Source: an uncultured Clostridia bacterium
Lineage (GTDB): Bacteria; Bacillota; Clostridia; Oscillospirales; Ruminococcaceae
Assembly: GCA_947626755.1 (NCBI GenBank)
Contig: CANQTP010000001.1
Span: 1-64,000, forward strand
DNA: 64,000 nt
Direction of reading: 5' to 3'
Below the pieces are notes generated by a model, which ran no database searches, was not told where the DNA came from, and saw only the letters and a list, made by a program, of their open reading frames with translations. The position numbers and the translations under genes are program-made. Positions 49,668 to 58,560 of the stretch are shown in pieces; within the stretch, counting starts at the first letter, position 1, and the number at the start of each line of letters is the position of its first letter.

Positions 49668-51611
49668 ATGCGAATGGTGTCATTTGATATTTGTGCGATC
49701 ATATTGCTCATATTTCTGATGTTTTCTATCATTTCACGTAAAATAACAAGCGGCAGTCAGGGCAGATTTCTTATGCTCCTGACCGTTGTTACGTTTATAT
49801 CCGCTTTATTTGATATATGGGGGCTTATCTGCGACGCCTATCCCGACCCGAGAGTTGTAAGCACGCCGATAAGATATATTTCCCAGACAGGGTATCTGAT
49901 CTTCCACAACCTCACTTCGCTTTCGTTCATACTTTACCTTATATCCCTTACGGACAGATGGCACAAGATAATACACAGCAACCTGCTGAAACTTTGCGCC
50001 GCGGTGCCTTATGCGATACTTGCGGTGCTGCTTGCGCTTAATCCGATCAACCACCTTATGTTCTACTTTGACGAGCGCAACAAGTACACCCGCGGAAAGC
50101 TGTTCTTTATATTGTATGTCGTTGCAGGCACGGTAATGGCTGTGGGACTGATATATGTCATAATTCACAGGAAACTGTTTACTGCGGGAAAATTTGCGGC
50201 TCTGCTTATGATCGTACCGATACAGCTTATTGCAGTCATAATTCAGATGGTGAATAAGGAATTGGTGGTTGAAATGTTTTTCAACGCCATAAGCGTTCTG
50301 CTTATTACAATAACCGTTCAGCGCCCCGAGGAAATAATAGATTCCACAACGGGTCTCAGAAGATATTCTGCCTACACAACAGACATGAAGCGGAATTTCT
50401 ACAACGAGAAAAAAGTCAGCGTTATACTGATAAATATTGCAAATTATACCAATCTTTTCGGAATTGCAGGCTACGATGCCAGCAATGAAATACTTGTAAA
50501 AGTTGCGGAAGTGCTTAAAGACGTCAACAGGGAGCTTAAAGCGCGTGCCGACATCTACTATCTTGACCGCGGACGTTTCCGCTTGGTGGTAAATGAAAAC
50601 AACCGCGATAAGATCGAGGAAGCCGCAAAGATGATAAATCATACCCTCAAAACAAGTATGATGATAAACGGAATGGAACTGAATCTTATTGCATATGTCT
50701 GCATAGGAAAGTGTCCCGAGGAAATTACCGATTTCAAATCGCTGATGGCTTTCGGAAACGATTTCCATGTTCTTAACCCGTACTCGGGAAGGGTTATGTA
50801 CACTTCCGAGATCGCGGAAAAGAACCATTTCCAGCTTACCAACGAACTTGACAGCATTATAGATTCCGCTCTTGCAAACCGTAGGTTTGAAGTTTACTAT
50901 CAGCCGATATACTCGGTGGAGAAGAAGAAATTCATTTCCGCAGAAGCTCTCCTTCGTCTTAAAGATGATAAATACGGATTCATCTCTCCTGATGTTTTCA
51001 TCGTTGCGGCGGAGAGAAGCGGCGCGATACACAAGATCGGCGACTATGTAATGGAGGAAGTCTGCCGCTTTATCTCGGGACCCGATTTCAGGAATCTCGG
51101 TCTTGACTACATTGAGATAAATCTTTCTGTTGCCCAGTGTATGCAGTCAGATCTGGCGGATAAAGTCCTGAAGATCATGAAACGCTTCGGCGTCACGGCA
51201 GACAAGATAAATCTTGAGATAACAGAAACTGCTCTGAACTATTCTCAGCATATCATGACAGAAAACATCAACAAGCTCACCAATGCGGGAATAAGCTTCT
51301 CGCTGGACGATTACGGCACGGGATATTCCAACATCAGAAGCGTGGCATCGCTGCCGCTGACAATTGTAAAACTGGATAAATCCTTTGTTGATGAGGAGGA
51401 CAATCCGAGAATGAGCATTGTCCTTCAGAACACAATAAAAATGCTGAAAGACATGGATATGCACATTGTCATAGAAGGCGTTGAAACGGAGCAGTTTGTA
51501 AAGGTTTTTTCCGACCTGAACTGCGATTACATTCAGGGATATTATTTTTCAAAGCCTATTCCCGAACAGGAATTTATACGCTTTATGTATAATGCGGTGT
51601 CGGCATCGTGA
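49668..51611 (+). CDS. membrane GGDEF(degenerate)-EAL protein, predicted c-di-GMP phosphodiesterase
   Basis: N-terminal multi-TM; degenerate LDRGRFRLVV in place of GGDEF; SAEALLRL, LEITETA, LDDYGTGYSN, IEGVET, QGYYFSKPI. Confidence 0.9.
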   Translation: MRMVSFDICAIILLIFLMFSIISRKITSGSQGRFLMLLTVVTFISALFDIWGLICDAYPDPRVVSTPIRYISQTGYLIFHNLTSLSFILYLISLTDRWHKIIHSNLLKLCAAVPYAILAVLLALNPINHLMFYFDERNKYTRGKLFFILYVVAGTVMAVGLIYVIIHRKLFTAGKFAALLMIVPIQLIAVIIQMVNKELVVEMFFNAISVLLITITVQRPEEIIDSTTGLRRYSAYTTDMKRNFYNEKKVSVILINIANYTNLFGIAGYDASNEILVKVAEVLKDVNRELKARADIYYLDRGRFRLVVNENNRDKIEEAAKMINHTLKTSMMINGMELNLIAYVCIGKCPEEITDFKSLMAFGNDFHVLNPYSGRVMYTSEIAEKNHFQLTNELDSIIDSALANRRFEVYYQPIYSVEKKKFISAEALLRLKDDKYGFISPDVFIVAAERSGAIHKIGDYVMEEVCRFISGPDFRNLGLDYIEINLSVAQCMQSDLADKVLKIMKRFGVTADKINLEITETALNYSQHIMTENINKLTNAGISFSLDDYGTGYSNIRSVASLPLTIVKLDKSFVDEEDNPRMSIVLQNTIKMLKDMDMHIVIEGVETEQFVKVFSDLNCDYIQGYYFSKPIPEQEFIRFMYNAVSAS

Positions 51612-51631
51612 TCGGCACTTCGGATATGGTG

Positions 51632-51663
51632 CGGCATACGATCTGTATGCCGTGCCTGTTTGT
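51632..51663 (+). terminator. terminator of EAL gene
   Basis: GCGGCATAC-GATCT-GTATGCCGTGCCTGTTTGTT. Confidence 0.55.
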
Positions 51664-51691
51664 TGACAGGATCCTGTTTTTATGATAAAAT
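51663..51691 (+). promoter_or_regulatory. promoter of C39-peptidase gene
   Basis: TTGACA, 17 nt, TAAAAT. Confidence 0.7.
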
Positions 51692-51742
51692 GAGAATGCG
51701 CCGTATAAGTACGGCAGCATTTTTGTACAGAGGTGCATAATT

Positions 51743-52579
51743 ATGGATAACAAAAAAACAGCCCTCACTGTGGGGATCACATATATTGTGATAATTGCAG
51801 TTCTGCTTATAATAGAATTTGTCCCCGGGGTAAGGTATCAGAAAACATTTTCCGAAATGACCACCGAGGAAAGATATGCTTCAATTGACGATCCTTACGG
51901 TTACGGAAAAGCCATAAGCGAAAATATCGATCTGTATCCCGATGATATACTCAGTTTATATGATTTTGAGGAAGCCGATATGGACGAGCTGCGGTTCGTT
52001 TATGACTATCCGGTCCACAATAACGATTACATGAATATGTCCTTTAAAGATGAGGAACTGAACTGCACCGAGATCCCTGAGCTTTATATGTCCGACCCGC
52101 GCTGGGGATACGAAAGGTTCGGCGGCAACTTTATCAAAACAAACGGCTGTTCCTGCGTCTGCCTGACAATGGCAAATCTTTACCTTAACCATAATGCGGA
52201 GGCGGATCCTGTCAAAGTCGCAATTGCAGCGGAAGAACATAATGCCATTACTGCTTTCAGCACCGGTATTTCTTCTTCAAAGATCGAAGAGATAGCTGCC
52301 GATTTCGGAATGAACGCTGAAGCATATGATTGCTATGATACGGACTACAGGCTTACAGAGGAGGAACTGAAAGCTGCTCTTGATAAAGAAGATACCGTTG
52401 TCCTGCTGAACGAAATGGGTGAAACTTTCGGTGCTCATATGGTCGTGGTCAGCGGCTATGATGAAAACGGCTATCGTATTATCGATCCCGGCAATAAGGA
52501 ACATACGGAAAAAACATGGTCTTTCGATGAACTTTCAGCAGAATTAGCTTATTTCTGGAAAGTTACATCTAAAAATTAA
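51743..52579 (+). CDS. membrane-anchored C39-like (papain-like) peptidase
   Basis: N-terminal TM; DPRWGYERFGGNFIKTNGCSCVCLTMANLYLN; GAHMVVVSGYDENGYRIIDPGN. Confidence 0.8.
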   Translation: MDNKKTALTVGITYIVIIAVLLIIEFVPGVRYQKTFSEMTTEERYASIDDPYGYGKAISENIDLYPDDILSLYDFEEADMDELRFVYDYPVHNNDYMNMSFKDEELNCTEIPELYMSDPRWGYERFGGNFIKTNGCSCVCLTMANLYLNHNAEADPVKVAIAAEEHNAITAFSTGISSSKIEEIAADFGMNAEAYDCYDTDYRLTEEELKAALDKEDTVVLLNEMGETFGAHMVVVSGYDENGYRIIDPGNKEHTEKTWSFDELSAELAYFWKVTSKN

Positions 52580-52632
52580 TCAAAATTTTCCTTTTTATTA
52601 ATTTAAAATTCACTTTTGCGCCTGTAAGGATA

Positions 52633-52661
52633 TTGACATTTGAAATAAAAACGTGTATTAT
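52633..52661 (+). promoter_or_regulatory. promoter of pilin-like gene
   Basis: TTGACA, 17 nt, TATTAT. Confidence 0.65.
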
Positions 52662-52712
52662 AATAATTAGAGGTAAAAATGTACACTAATTATATTTTTG
52701 GGGTGCTTTATC

Positions 52713-53219
52713 ATGAAAAAAACGAAAGGTTTTACTTTAATAGAACTTATAGTTGTTATTGCCATAATCGGTATTCTGGCTACTATTCTTGTGCCTTCAA
52801 TGCTTAAATTCCTTCAGGAAGCAAGAATAACCAAGCTTAACGCCAATGCCCGTATGGCGTATGCAGCCGCACAAAGTTCCATTACTGCTTCAAATGCTGC
52901 TGAAGTCGGAAAAATCAAGCCTAACTGCATTTATACAGGTTCAGGTGACGGCATTGCAAAAGTATTGGGAGATCCGAGTGCTGACGAATGCAACGTGGGA
53001 GCCTATCTCGGAAGTGATTTCAGCGGATATTATGCGTTCAAGACCGATAATCAGGGCTATGGCTGCGTTTATGCTTTGTGGTGCGATAAACCGTTTGATT
53101 CGGGCTATACTTATGATCAGATGACATATGATGAAGTGTGGGATACGATCTCTACAAGTGAACCTGTAGGCTGCCATCCTTTGAAGCGTGATGATGCAGA
53201 TGACGATGCCACTCCGTAA
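52713..53219 (+). CDS. type IV pilin-like / pseudopilin protein
   Basis: prepilin signal MKKTKGFTLIELIVVIAIIGILATILVPSMLKFLQEA. Confidence 0.85.
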   Translation: MKKTKGFTLIELIVVIAIIGILATILVPSMLKFLQEARITKLNANARMAYAAAQSSITASNAAEVGKIKPNCIYTGSGDGIAKVLGDPSADECNVGAYLGSDFSGYYAFKTDNQGYGCVYALWCDKPFDSGYTYDQMTYDEVWDTISTSEPVGCHPLKRDDADDDATP

Positions 53220-53239
53220 AGTATAGAATGATAAACATT

Positions 53240-53275
53240 ATACCCGTCGGATAATTTCCGACGGGTATTTTTATT
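53240..53275. terminator. intrinsic terminator
   Basis: ATACCCGTCGGATAATTTCCGACGGGTATTTTTATT. Confidence 0.8.
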
Positions 53276-54131
53276 GAAGCGAATACAGCGTTACAGAAAC
53301 TATCTCAGGCGGATTGTTTATCCGCAGGCGTCCAAGACCGCGGTTTGCAATAAGGAAGGAATCGTTTATGCGGTAAACGCCTTCCTTGTATTTGGGCATA
53401 AGCCGCCTTTCGGGAGAAAGGACGCCGTTTATAAACGGCAGACGTATTGCTCCCCCGTGAACGTGTCCGCCAAGGGAAAGATCCGCTCCCCATTCCGCAT
53501 GAACATCAAAATCCAGAGGATTATGCGCAAGAAGTATGGTGTAGATCCCGGGATCCTTCACCCCGAGATAGTTTATCATATCCGTCAGCGCAAACTCTTT
53601 CCAGCCGTGTTTGTATTCCCGCACGCCGCGGTAGTATTCTGCTGTATAGCAAAGCCCGCAAAGACGAATGCAGCTTTCTCCGCGTTCAATGTCTATGCTC
53701 TCATTGTCAAGACATACCGCACCGATCGCGGAAAGTCTTTCCTTTACAAAATCAAAAGTTTCATCGTCCAGATCGGAAAGTTCGTGATTGCCGTTCACGT
53801 AATATATCGGAGCGATCTTTGCAAGCCGTTCCGCAAGCTTTAAGAATTCCTGTATATGCGGAGCATTGTGGCTTATCATATCCCCTGTCATGAAGATCAT
53901 GTCAGGCTCTTCATCGGCGATAAGTTTTACAAGCTGCGCATTGCTGTTCCCGAAAACCTTGTTGTGCAGATCGGAAAGCTGGATAATTTTCAGACCGTCA
54001 AATTCTTTCGGCAGGGCAGGGGACGAGATCTTGTATCTTGAGACCTCCGCCTTTGACATTTCCCTGTAAAAATGCGGGACAGTCCCTCCTATAAGAAATG
54101 ACGTTGCCAGCATTGAAGCTTTTCTGTCCAT
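53271..54131 (-). CDS. metallophosphoesterase (calcineurin-like)
   Basis: IIQLSDLHNKVFG, FMTGDMISH, YYVNGNHE, LLAHNPLDF, SLGGHVHGGAIRLPF. Confidence 0.93.
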   Translation of the reverse strand: MDRKASMLATSFLIGGTVPHFYREMSKAEVSRYKISSPALPKEFDGLKIIQLSDLHNKVFGNSNAQLVKLIADEEPDMIFMTGDMISHNAPHIQEFLKLAERLAKIAPIYYVNGNHELSDLDDETFDFVKERLSAIGAVCLDNESIDIERGESCIRLCGLCYTAEYYRGVREYKHGWKEFALTDMINYLGVKDPGIYTILLAHNPLDFDVHAEWGADLSLGGHVHGGAIRLPFINGVLSPERRLMPKYKEGVYRINDSFLIANRGLGRLRINNPPEIVSVTLYSLQ

Positions 54132-54199
54132 AATGATCTTCCTTTCCGCATAATGTTCTTATATAATTGTACACCATTTCCGGAAAAATATCAAGATAA

Positions 54200-54235
54200 A
54201 ATTTCGGCGGCACATTCTGAAAATGCGCCGCCGTT
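54200..54235 (-). terminator. intrinsic terminator of solute-binding protein gene
   Basis: GGCGGCGCATTTTCAGAATGTGCCGCCGAAATTTT on minus strand. Confidence 0.7.
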
Positions 54236-54257
54236 AAATTTTTGCTTATTATTTGTA

Positions 54258-55652
54258 TCAGCCTGCGTTGTTGTAAACAGCAAGTTCTTCGTCAACGATG
54301 TTTACATAAGCTTCTCTTCCCTGAGTCCAGCTTTCAAACTGCTCATTGGGGATACCGTCATAGAGAGTTCTGATAACGCCGTTGTCGCCTGTCATTGTAG
54401 GCGAGATACCGCTGCCGTAGTCATATGCGAAAGCGTACTTTTCATCATCGTTGAATTCCATAACAAGATCGTACATTTCGCTTGTCCAGCCTGTGTTGTT
54501 TGTAAGGAATTTCTCCTTTGTAATGTCTGTGTACTGAGGATCATAGTTTACCATTCTGTTGATGTTGAACCATGTCTTTACAACGTCAGCGTTTTCGCTG
54601 CCTTTTACCCACATATACGCAACTATTCTCTTAGCGATATAGTCAGTATCGGATTCGGGAGCTCTGGGGAACGGAACGATCTGGATAACATCACCGGGAT
54701 ATGCCTGTGTAACAGCGTTATAAGCCCATGTACCCATTCCGTAGAACAGTGCTTCGCCGCCGTTGTCGAATACGTCATTTTCAAACCAGCCGCGTTTTAC
54801 AAGGGTATTTGCCCAGATGTCCTCAAGAACGTGCATTGCGCTCTCGATCTTGGGGCTGTAAAGGTTATTGGTAAATGTCTTTCCGTCGTATGTTACAAGG
54901 GTATCGCCTGAAGTATAAACAAAAGCGTTTGCCCAGTAGCCGCAGATACCGTAGCGGTCTGTACCCTGTTCAACATACTGTTTCATAATGTCGGTGAAAG
55001 CGTTCCAATCCCATGTGCCGTTCTGGTACATCTCATAGGGATCGTCAAGAGCTTCTTCCTCGACTCTTGTTTTATTGTACATAAGCAGCTGATAGTCGTT
55101 GAAGCTGTAGCAGAGAGGAGCGATGTAGTGCTGACCGTTCCACTGGAGCTTGTCGGCAGTTTCCTTAACGTCCGCCCACATAGGATCTTCCCAGTCAACG
55201 AGAGAATCTATAGGCTGGAATCTGTCCTGACTGATGTCATAGGGGAAGTTGCGGTCGGAATATATGAAAATATCGGGCTGTGAGCCGCCGAGGATAGAAG
55301 TTGCAAGGTCGTCATACTGAGTTGTTACTGTTGTAGGCATATATTCGATCTTAGCGCCGTATGTATCCTCAAGGATAGATACTTCAACAGAACGCTCAGG
55401 ACTGTCGTTTGTGGGGTTCAGGTCATAGAATCCCATCCATTTAAGGGATTTGCCGCTGATGTCCACTTCGTCTACAGCGTCCTCAGCAACGGTAACTTCA
55501 ACGTTATCGCCTGTCCATTCGGTCTTAGCGGTAGTAGTTGTGGCAGTTGTCTGGTCAACGCTGCCGCTGCCCGAGTCTCCGCCGCCGCAGGCAGCAAAGG
55601 AAGCAACAGAAGCGAAAGCAAGAATTCCTGCCAGAATTTTTGATTTTTTCAC
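54258..55652 (-). CDS. extracellular solute-binding lipoprotein (carbohydrate ABC type)
   Basis: GTG start VKKSKILAGILAFASVASFAACGGG with AAGGAGGAG RBS; SBP-like fold (QPDIFIYSDRNFPYDI, GEALFYGMGTWAYNAV). Confidence 0.85.
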   Translation of the reverse strand: MKKSKILAGILAFASVASFAACGGGDSGSGSVDQTTATTTTAKTEWTGDNVEVTVAEDAVDEVDISGKSLKWMGFYDLNPTNDSPERSVEVSILEDTYGAKIEYMPTTVTTQYDDLATSILGGSQPDIFIYSDRNFPYDISQDRFQPIDSLVDWEDPMWADVKETADKLQWNGQHYIAPLCYSFNDYQLLMYNKTRVEEEALDDPYEMYQNGTWDWNAFTDIMKQYVEQGTDRYGICGYWANAFVYTSGDTLVTYDGKTFTNNLYSPKIESAMHVLEDIWANTLVKRGWFENDVFDNGGEALFYGMGTWAYNAVTQAYPGDVIQIVPFPRAPESDTDYIAKRIVAYMWVKGSENADVVKTWFNINRMVNYDPQYTDITKEKFLTNNTGWTSEMYDLVMEFNDDEKYAFAYDYGSGISPTMTGDNGVIRTLYDGIPNEQFESWTQGREAYVNIVDEELAVYNNAG

Positions 55653-55821
55653 AAAAAACTCCTCCTTAATAAATTTGCTTGATGTAATCGTTTGCATAAA
55701 AAATTACACCAACTTGCTGACAATAATATTATACCATATTTTTTTATGATATGTCAACACATTTGTAATAGTTTTGTGTAAATACACATTTTCAAAACAA
55801 TTCCGTAACAAAATCTAATAT

Positions 55822-55856
55822 AAAAAAGGGGAACATCGCAATGAAATGTTCCCCTT
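55822..55856 (-). terminator. yajC terminator
   Basis: AAGGGGAACATTTCATTGCGATGTTCCCCTTTTTTA on minus strand. Confidence 0.8.
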
Positions 55857-55861
55857 GAATA

Positions 55862-56239
55862 TTACTTTTTCTTTACTGCTTCTTCCTGAATGTCGTGTAC
55901 GGTGGCATTTTCCGATATTGCCCATGTTTTTACACGTATCTTGGAACGGTCGCCGCCTGTTTCGATAACAACGGTGTCCTCGCCTTTGCGGACGATGATC
56001 CCCGTAATTCCTCCGATAGTCGTTACTTCATCACCGATCTGGAGATTATCACGCATTTCCTTTGCTTCTTTTTCCTTTTTCCGCTGGGGACGTATCATAA
56101 TGAAGTACATCATTACAAACACAAGCACCATTACCACGATGCTGGAAATAAACTGTCCCGTCATATCGGCTTGCTGCTGAGCTGTGGGCTGTGCGGCAGC
56201 TTCCGCGCGGAGAATAAAATTCAGAATATCAATGTTCAT
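55862..56239 (-). CDS. yajC: preprotein translocase subunit YajC
   Basis: MYFIMIRPQRKKEKEAKEMRDNLQIGDEVTTIGGITGIIVRKGEDTVVIETG; AGGAGG RBS before ATG 56239. Confidence 0.93.
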   Translation of the reverse strand: MNIDILNFILRAEAAAQPTAQQQADMTGQFISSIVVMVLVFVMMYFIMIRPQRKKEKEAKEMRDNLQIGDEVTTIGGITGIIVRKGEDTVVIETGGDRSKIRVKTWAISENATVHDIQEEAVKKK

Positions 56240-56357
56240 CTGTTTGCCTCCTATAAAAATTAACACATATTACTATTATAACACAATTTTTCCGACTTGC
56301 AATAGCAATTCCGGAAAATTTTTATATTTTAAAATAAATTTTGCCGTATCTTCCTTA

Positions 56358-57119
56358 TCATTCCAGATCAAAGGAAAACATTTCCGTCCAGACGGGTTTA
56401 TAATGCGCTCTGTGCGCTGTGTTCTGAGAAGCGATATTTCCCGTCCATGTGCCGTAATAGGGTACAGCTCCGTGCATGAACACTGCCTGCGTCAGCGCGG
56501 AAACAAGTTCGCTTCCCACACCCATGCGGCGGTATTCGGGAAGAACGTCTATGCCGATCTGCCACATTATGGGACTGTCACTGCTTGCCCCTGCGATACC
56601 GATTATCTTTTCGCCGTTGAAAGCGCATACCGCAAGCTTGTCCCTGCGCGGATTTTTTGAATCGTACAGCAGCGCGTTATTGAAGCCCTTTATACCGTAA
56701 AGTTCGGAAATGATTTCCTTTTCCTCATAGATGCGGGTGCGGAAATTATTTGCGGGGATATATCTGTATTTTGGGCGTGGAAGATAGTAAACGCTTGCAG
56801 AACCGATGGCTTTGTTGTAATTTTTCAGGACATTATTTATTGCCCAGATCTTTTTCTGCTCAAAAATTTCCGCGCCGTCGGATCTTTCCGAAAGATCACG
56901 GGAAAATTCCAGCATTTCGCTTGATGCCGAAATGACAGTTCCCATTCCCATGGTAGCCGCACGGAAGAAGTCAGGCTCTTTTTTGAAGCGCCGCTGTCCG
57001 TCCGCCGAACGAGCAAGAGTTACTTTATTTTCCGTTTTGAAAAAATCTTCGGGGGAGCAGCAGTAATCGCGTGCAAGCTGTGCCGCTGCCGAAGCGATAA
57101 GTTCGTTATGGAATTTCAT
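56358..57119 (-). CDS. GNAT family N-acetyltransferase
   Basis: IGIDVLPEYRRMGVGSELVSALTQAV acetyl-CoA binding motif. Confidence 0.8.
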   Translation of the reverse strand: MKFHNELIASAAAQLARDYCCSPEDFFKTENKVTLARSADGQRRFKKEPDFFRAATMGMGTVISASSEMLEFSRDLSERSDGAEIFEQKKIWAINNVLKNYNKAIGSASVYYLPRPKYRYIPANNFRTRIYEEKEIISELYGIKGFNNALLYDSKNPRRDKLAVCAFNGEKIIGIAGASSDSPIMWQIGIDVLPEYRRMGVGSELVSALTQAVFMHGAVPYYGTWTGNIASQNTAHRAHYKPVWTEMFSFDLE

Positions 57120-57642
57120 TATCCTTATCAATTGCGGCTTTGCGCCGTTTTTCCTCCATTTTCAGGTAATCGTTAAGAAGATTCCAGCCGACGCTGTCAT
57201 AGCGCAGGAGCTGTTGTGCGTATTTTAATGGGAACCATTCTGCGCTGTCCACTTCCACAGAAGTTTTAAGCTCCGCCTTTTTTACTTTGCAGATAAATCC
57301 GAGCATAAGGTTGTCGCTTTTTGCGTGGTAATAGCTTCCAACATAGCCGCAGGAGACTGTCTCCAGACCTATTTCTTCCCGTACTTCGCGGACAGCGGTA
57401 CTCTCCGGGATTTCTCCTTGCTTCACGTATCCCGCAACATTAACAAAGCTGTCGGAAACATATTTCTGTTTTATAAGAGCAATTTCCGAATCATCTTCCG
57501 TCACGCAAAGGCAGATAACGCAGCAGTATGAGAATGGGAAAAACGGTCTTTTGCAGTTATCGCAGAACGGGATCTCACCTTCATCTCCGCAGGATCTCAG
57601 GTAAAGTTTTTCTCCGCATTGGGGGCAGAATGTAAAGTTCAT
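57106..57642 (-). CDS. NUDIX hydrolase with N-terminal zinc ribbon
   Basis: FCPQCGEKL...CDNCKRPFF; GYVKQGEIPESTAVREVREEIGLE Nudix box. Confidence 0.9.
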   Translation of the reverse strand: MNFTFCPQCGEKLYLRSCGDEGEIPFCDNCKRPFFPFSYCCVICLCVTEDDSEIALIKQKYVSDSFVNVAGYVKQGEIPESTAVREVREEIGLETVSCGYVGSYYHAKSDNLMLGFICKVKKAELKTSVEVDSAEWFPLKYAQQLLRYDSVGWNLLNDYLKMEEKRRKAAIDKDNEIP

Positions 57643-57659
57643 AAGTGTCCTCCGTAAGA

Positions 57660-58097
57660 TCAGCCGAGTTTATAGGCAAGGGCGTGGAGAGCGAGAAGGT
57701 AGCCGTCCTTTCCGAATCCGAAAAGGCTTCCCGAGCAGACGGGAGCGATAACGGAATTATGCCTGAAATCTTCACGGGCGCAGATGTTGGAGATATGCAC
57801 TTCTATAACGGGGATCCTGACCGCAGCGATAGCGTCTCTTATTGCATAGCTGTAATGAGTATACGCACCCGCATTGAGAATTATCCCGCATTTGTCGAGA
57901 CGGGCGGCATGGATCCTGTCTATGATCCCGCCTTCGTGGTTCGACTGAAAACATTCGCAGCTTGAAAAGCCGAGTTCGGCGGCTTTTGCTTTTATTTCGG
58001 CGCAGATGCTTTCATAGCTTTCCGAACCGTATGTGCCGGGTTCGCGTTCCCCGAGGAGGTTCAGATTCGGACCGTTTATAATAAGAACGTCTTTCAT
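57660..58097 (-). CDS. aroQ: 3-dehydroquinate dehydratase, type II
   Basis: VLIINGPNLNLLGEREPGTYG; FQSNHEGGIIDRIHAA; LNAGAYTHYSYAIRDAI. Confidence 0.94.
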   Translation of the reverse strand: MKDVLIINGPNLNLLGEREPGTYGSESYESICAEIKAKAAELGFSSCECFQSNHEGGIIDRIHAARLDKCGIILNAGAYTHYSYAIRDAIAAVRIPVIEVHISNICAREDFRHNSVIAPVCSGSLFGFGKDGYLLALHALAYKLG

Positions 58098-58175
58098 AAA
58101 AAGTTTTCCTTTCGGTTTGATACATCTATTTTAATACAATTTCCGCGAAATGTCAATGCTTTATATCCGCATTTA

Positions 58176-58201
58176 AAGAAAAAGGGACAAGAAGTCCCTT
58201 C
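58176..58201 (-). terminator. terminator-like hairpin
   Basis: AAGGGACTTCTTGTCCCTTTTTCTTT on minus strand. Confidence 0.65.
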
Positions 58202-58259
58202 ATAGCAGCATTGCCTGTATTTAAAATTTCTTTGCAGCATTAATAGCGGCGTTTATCTG

Positions 58260-58312
58260 TTCTTCTGGGGGAAGCTTTTCAAACGCATTTCGTACATAGG
58301 CAGCACCTCTTA
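58260..58312. repeat. degenerate partial duplicate of 58508-58562
   Basis: TTCTTCTGGGGGAAGCTTTTCAAACGC(A)TTTCGTACATAGGCAGCACCTCTTA versus the upstream copy. Confidence 0.85.
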
Positions 58313-58555
58313 ACGATCTTGATATTGTAGTGCTTCTTCGATTTCGGCTACGGGAACACACATAAATTCAGAAATTTCTTGTAATGTTCTACCGTTTTCA
58401 ATAGCTTTTGTTGCTAATTCTTTTAAGGCGTGCCGTTTGCCCGCTTGTTCTGCATTATAGAGTTTTGAACGTAAAAGTAAATCAGCTTCTTCCTCAATAC
58501 GTTGTTGTTCTTCTGGGGGAAGCTTTTCAAACGCGTTTTCGTACATAGGCAGCAT
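58310..58555 (-). CDS. C-terminal-only Rpn-like paralog (truncated), 81 aa
   Basis: EEEADLLLRSKLYNAEQAGKRHALKELATKAIENGRTLQEISEFMCVPVAEIEEA resembles the adjacent Rpn C-terminus. Confidence 0.55.
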   Translation of the reverse strand: MLPMYENAFEKLPPEEQQRIEEEADLLLRSKLYNAEQAGKRHALKELATKAIENGRTLQEISEFMCVPVAEIEEALQYQDR

Positions 58556-58560
58556 ACCTC

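Noticed and set aside
49806-51032. 408-aa minus-strand ORF opposite the GGDEF/EAL gene
   Set aside because: Lies entirely antisense to a confidently identified gene; Cys/His/Tyr-rich composition typical of a shadow ORF.
54153-54911. 252-aa plus-strand ORF over the solute-binding protein
   Set aside because: Antisense shadow; Cys/Val-rich, no RBS, passes through a terminator hairpin.
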